DNA of 64,000 nt from Leucobacter tenebrionis (GTDB lineage: Bacteria > Actinomycetota > Actinomycetes > Actinomycetales > Microbacteriaceae): NCBI RefSeq assembly GCF_019884725.1, contig NZ_CP082322.1:1550001-1614000 (forward strand). Reading direction: 5' to 3'. Under the pieces are notes generated by a model. The model was not told where the DNA came from. It saw only the letters and a program-made list of their open reading frames with translations, and did not search any database. The position numbers and the translations under genes were made by a program. Each line of letters opens with the position of its first letter. Positions within the stretch are counted from its first letter, which is position 1. Shown piece by piece: positions 61,408-64,000 of this stretch.

Positions 61408-62709
61408 ATGAAGAGCAACATGCCTAGCACCCGCGGCGCCTCTGGGCTGGCCGGGATTCAACTCGGCAGGCGTGGCCTACTGCAGGCGGCAGGAGCCAGC
61501 GCCGTCCTCGCGTTCCTGGCGGGGTGCGCGCGGTCCGGCCACGAGTCCAAGGACGCCCTGGCCTTCACCTCGTGGACCTTCGCCGGCCGAACGGTGGGGC
61601 CCGTGCGACAGGCGGCCGAGCTCTACAGCGAGCAGACCGGCGTGCCCATCGAGACGAAGGTCTACCCGTTCGACAAGTACCTGAACCAGCTCGTGCTCGC
61701 CGCCCGCGGCGGCCGCATGACGGGCATCGTGCACATCGATGAGGAGTTCATGAGCACGCTCGCCACGGCGAACGTCATCAAGCCCGTCGACAGAGTGTTC
61801 GAGGAGTCGCTGTATCCCGAGTTCGTGCGGTCGGCCGGCTCCTATCGCGGCACGCGGTACGGCATGCCGTGGACGCAGTCGGCAATCGGGCTCGTGACCA
61901 ACGCGGAGATGCTCGCCGAGCTGGGCGCGGATCCCGATGGGGTACGTTCTATCGATGATTTCACCGCGATGCTGCGGCAGGTCAAGAAGAGCGACAGCTC
62001 GATCCTGCCCTACGCGCCCTGCACCGACGTCACGCAGCTCAAGGATTTCATCCCCTGGGTCTGGTCCTTCGGCGGTGAGGTCTTCGACGGCACCAAGGTC
62101 ACTCTGGGCGACGAGCCGTCGCAGAAGGCGCTCGACTACTGGAAGATGCTGCTCGACGAAGGGTTGATCCAGGCCGGTATCAACCGCGAGAGCTCGCGCA
62201 CCCTGTTCGCGCAGGGCCGCGTGCCGATCTATGACGATGCTCCGCAGTCGTACGGGATCGTGCCCCCGATGTCGAACGATCCCGATCTGCGGAGCAAGAT
62301 GTCGTGCATGGCACGGCCTGCCGTGAACGGTCAGGGCGCCAACCTCGTGTGGAGCCAGCCGCTCGTAGCGCTCGACGACAGCGACCAGACACTGGGGGCG
62401 CTCGAGTTCTTCAGCACCGACCTCGAATCGCAGAAGATCGTGTTCGAGGGGCAGGGATCGCCCCCCACGACGATCACCGCGCTCCAGGCCAACTGGTTTG
62501 CCGGCATCGAGTTCCAGGCGAAGTGGACGGAGACGATCGCGTCGAACGCGCGCCGCAACCCACTCTGGGAGTTCCCCATCGCGACGAGCGCACAGCGTGC
62601 CCTCGACGAGGCGGTCGAGCAGGGCCTTCGCGGATCCGCCTCGACGAAGCAGACGCTAGCGGACTGCCGCGACGTGCTCACCGAGCTGCTCGCGGTTGAG
62701 GCCGGGTGA
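61408..62709 (+). CDS. Sugar ABC transporter substrate-binding lipoprotein
   Basis: A 433-residue protein from the ATG at 61408, chosen over earlier starts because GGAGGA precedes it. The signal contains a twin-arginine pair (GRRGLLQAAGASAVLAFLAG) followed by lipobox LAGC, suggesting a Tat-exported lipoprotein. The mature part has family 1 features, for example FTSWTFAGRTVGPVRQAAEL and YSEQTGVPIETKVYPFDKYL. It would capture an unknown sugar. Placing the binding protein after the permeases is less common than first position. Confidence 0.88.
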   Translation: MKSNMPSTRGASGLAGIQLGRRGLLQAAGASAVLAFLAGCARSGHESKDALAFTSWTFAGRTVGPVRQAAELYSEQTGVPIETKVYPFDKYLNQLVLAARGGRMTGIVHIDEEFMSTLATANVIKPVDRVFEESLYPEFVRSAGSYRGTRYGMPWTQSAIGLVTNAEMLAELGADPDGVRSIDDFTAMLRQVKKSDSSILPYAPCTDVTQLKDFIPWVWSFGGEVFDGTKVTLGDEPSQKALDYWKMLLDEGLIQAGINRESSRTLFAQGRVPIYDDAPQSYGIVPPMSNDPDLRSKMSCMARPAVNGQGANLVWSQPLVALDDSDQTLGALEFFSTDLESQKIVFEGQGSPPTTITALQANWFAGIEFQAKWTETIASNARRNPLWEFPIATSAQRALDEAVEQGLRGSASTKQTLADCRDVLTELLAVEAG

Positions 62710-62782
62710 TGCGGGCGACCCCGGGCAGTGCGAGTCGCTGTGCCGACCCGTGATTTAGACTAGGGAGGCACAGGAGGTGGCA

Positions 62783-63832
62783 ATGGCAGGCCAGAGGCAG
62801 GATCGTCCCGTCACGATTCGTGACGTCGCTCTTGCGGCTGGCGTGTCGAAGTCGACCGTCTCTTTCGTCTACTCGAACCCCGGCCGCGTCAGCGAAGCGA
62901 ACCGGCAGCTCGTGCTCGACACTGCCGAACGGCTCGGCTTTCGGCCGAACTGGGCCGCGCGCACGATCAACTCGGGCGACGGCGGCTTCACCGGGATCCT
63001 GCTGGCCGATCTCCACTCGCCGCCGTTCGCGCGGCTCGTGGACTACGCCCGCACCGAGCTCCGCGCGATCAACCGCATCGCGCTCATGACCTCGGCCAAC
63101 CCGGTCGGAGCGGAGAGCGGCGCATCCGACGACATCGGGATGGACAGCGAGACCCTCGGGTTCTTCGGGGACCTGCGCCCGCGCAGCCTGCTCGTTGTCG
63201 GGTCGCTCGCCGACATGTCGTCGCTCGCGCCACTCGTTGAGGGCATCCCGACGGTCCTCGCCGGCGGTATCAACCAGGAGCTACCCTTTGCTGCCACCGT
63301 CCGCACGGACCACGATGCCGGCCTGCGCCTGCTCGTCGAGCACCTCCGCGAGCAGGGCCACACGCGCATCGCGCACCTGGGCGGGCTCGGCGGGCCGGTC
63401 GGCGAGGCCCGTGCGGCCGCGTACGCGCGCGCGATGGAGGCCGCGGGGCTCGGCGCGGAGATTCGCGTTGAGCGAGCCGACTTCTCCGAGGCGTCGGGAT
63501 ACCTGGGTGCGCAACGCCTCATGCGCTCCGCGGAGCCGCCGACCGCTATCACGACGGTCACAGATCTGACGGCGGTGGGGGCGCTCGCGGCGGTCGCCGA
63601 CCACCCGGGCGTGGCGGTCACGGGCTACGGTGACACCGAGATCGCCGGCTATCGCCTGACGCAAATGACGACCGTGCGTGCGCACAACGGTGAGATCGGC
63701 CGGGTGGCCGTCAGCGAGCTGTTGCGAGCCGAGGAGTGCCACGTCGCCCGACGCAACGGCGCCGAGGCCGCGCCCGCGGAGCGGCGCGAGGTGCTCGTCG
63801 AGCCTGCGCTTGTGGTGCGCCGCACCGCCTGA
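62783..63832 (+). CDS. LacI family transcriptional regulator
   Basis: A 349-residue regulator from the ATG at 62783, 5 bases after AGGAGG (a GTG at 62777 is possible). The HTH is VTIRDVALAAGVSKSTVSFV (about residues 10-29), the rest a sugar-binding fold, e.g. LAHLGGLGG-type text as ARIAHLGGLGGPVGEA. It likely binds the two palindromes at 59521 and 63948 and responds to the sugar imported by the upstream operon or its metabolite. Confidence 0.92.
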   Translation: MAGQRQDRPVTIRDVALAAGVSKSTVSFVYSNPGRVSEANRQLVLDTAERLGFRPNWAARTINSGDGGFTGILLADLHSPPFARLVDYARTELRAINRIALMTSANPVGAESGASDDIGMDSETLGFFGDLRPRSLLVVGSLADMSSLAPLVEGIPTVLAGGINQELPFAATVRTDHDAGLRLLVEHLREQGHTRIAHLGGLGGPVGEARAAAYARAMEAAGLGAEIRVERADFSEASGYLGAQRLMRSAEPPTAITTVTDLTAVGALAAVADHPGVAVTGYGDTEIAGYRLTQMTTVRAHNGEIGRVAVSELLRAEECHVARRNGAEAAPAERREVLVEPALVVRRTA

Positions 63833-63901
63833 TCTGCCTGCCACGGTGGTGCTGCGCGGGGGGAGCTGTGGTGCCAGCGTGCTCGGGACGCCGGGGATCC
63901 C

Positions 63902-63927
63902 GATCTTGTGGACCGTTTGACAAGATC
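63902..63927. promoter_or_regulatory. Extra inverted repeat over the right-edge promoter
   Basis: GATCTTGT and ACAAGATC are separated by 10 bases (GGACCGTTTG) and overlap the -35 element of the promoter at 63917-63946. The left part, TTGTGGACCG, resembles one half of the LacI-type operator. It may be a second, weaker operator. Confidence 0.4.
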
Positions 63928-63946
63928 AACTTCGCGAGCGTAGCAT
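63917..63946 (+). promoter_or_regulatory. Promoter at the right edge of the window
   Basis: TTGACA (63917-63922) and TAGCAT (63941-63946) with 18 bp between them read rightward out of the window. The spacing and the operator directly after it match the sugar operon promoter at 59491-59520. The gene it serves is beyond the window. Confidence 0.6.
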
Positions 63947-63947
63947 C

Positions 63948-63963
63948 TGTGGAACGGTCCACA
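63948..63963. promoter_or_regulatory. LacI-family operator, second copy
   Basis: TGTGGA-ACGG-TCCACA is the second palindrome of the TGTGGA-n4-TCCACA type, positioned one base after the -10 box of the edge promoter. It suggests that the next operon is in the same regulon as the sugar ABC operon. Confidence 0.65.
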
Positions 63964-64000
63964 ACGAAGTGATCACAGCCTGGTGCTTCGAAACCCAACG

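Overview
The window is high-GC chromosomal DNA from an actinobacterium. The menaquinone gene set, the F420-type reductase-like protein, GTG starts, ATGA/GTGA stop-start overlaps and the PEPVEG interspersed element all fit Microbacteriaceae, and Leucobacter or a close relative is my best guess. The genus is an inference from gene content, not from a marker gene.

Layout. 1-8.9 kb: a leftward catabolic operon (lipoprotein binding protein, two permeases, ATPase, amidase, M20 amidohydrolase, class III CoA-transferase and the start of an acyl-CoA carboxylase carboxyltransferase), divergent from a double-domain Lrp/AsnC regulator. 9-13.4 kb: a second module of the same style (amidase, DUF3311-like small protein, sodium/solute symporter) with its own double-domain Lrp regulator. 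13.4-20.3 kb: a divergent pair of operons, GntR/gamma-glutamyltranspeptidase-like/TSUP exporter to the left and polar amino-acid ABC transporter plus ureohydrolase to the right, with a FadR-type operator between them. 20.4-25.4 kb: pyrE, a sirtuin, a diaminopimelate-decarboxylase-type enzyme, a PucR regulator and an F420-NADP-reductase-like protein. 25.4-33.9 kb: an aromatic-type FAD monooxygenase, an N-terminally truncated MFS transporter abutting a LysR gene, a YeiH/LysR pair and an APC permease/nitrilase/GntR group.

33.9-51.4 kb is a menaquinone region: fpr, polyprenyl diphosphate synthase, menG, menF, menD, menA, menE, menB and menC, interleaved with ppk2, small membrane proteins, a family A DNA polymerase, an MFS transporter and a TfoX-domain protein. 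51.5-58.3 kb holds a short MetE-like protein, an acyl-CoA synthetase, a 1053-residue DUF2207-type membrane protein and apt.

58.5-64 kb starts with tRNA-Arg(ACG), followed by a scar with fragments of a UgpC/MalK-type ATPase. A sugar ABC operon (two permeases and a binding protein, no ATPase) and a LacI-type regulator follow. Two near-identical promoter/operator arrangements, one before this operon and one at the right edge, suggest a local LacI regulon extending past the window.

Long hairpins with 15-27 bp stems lie in many intergenic gaps. Some share sequence with each other.
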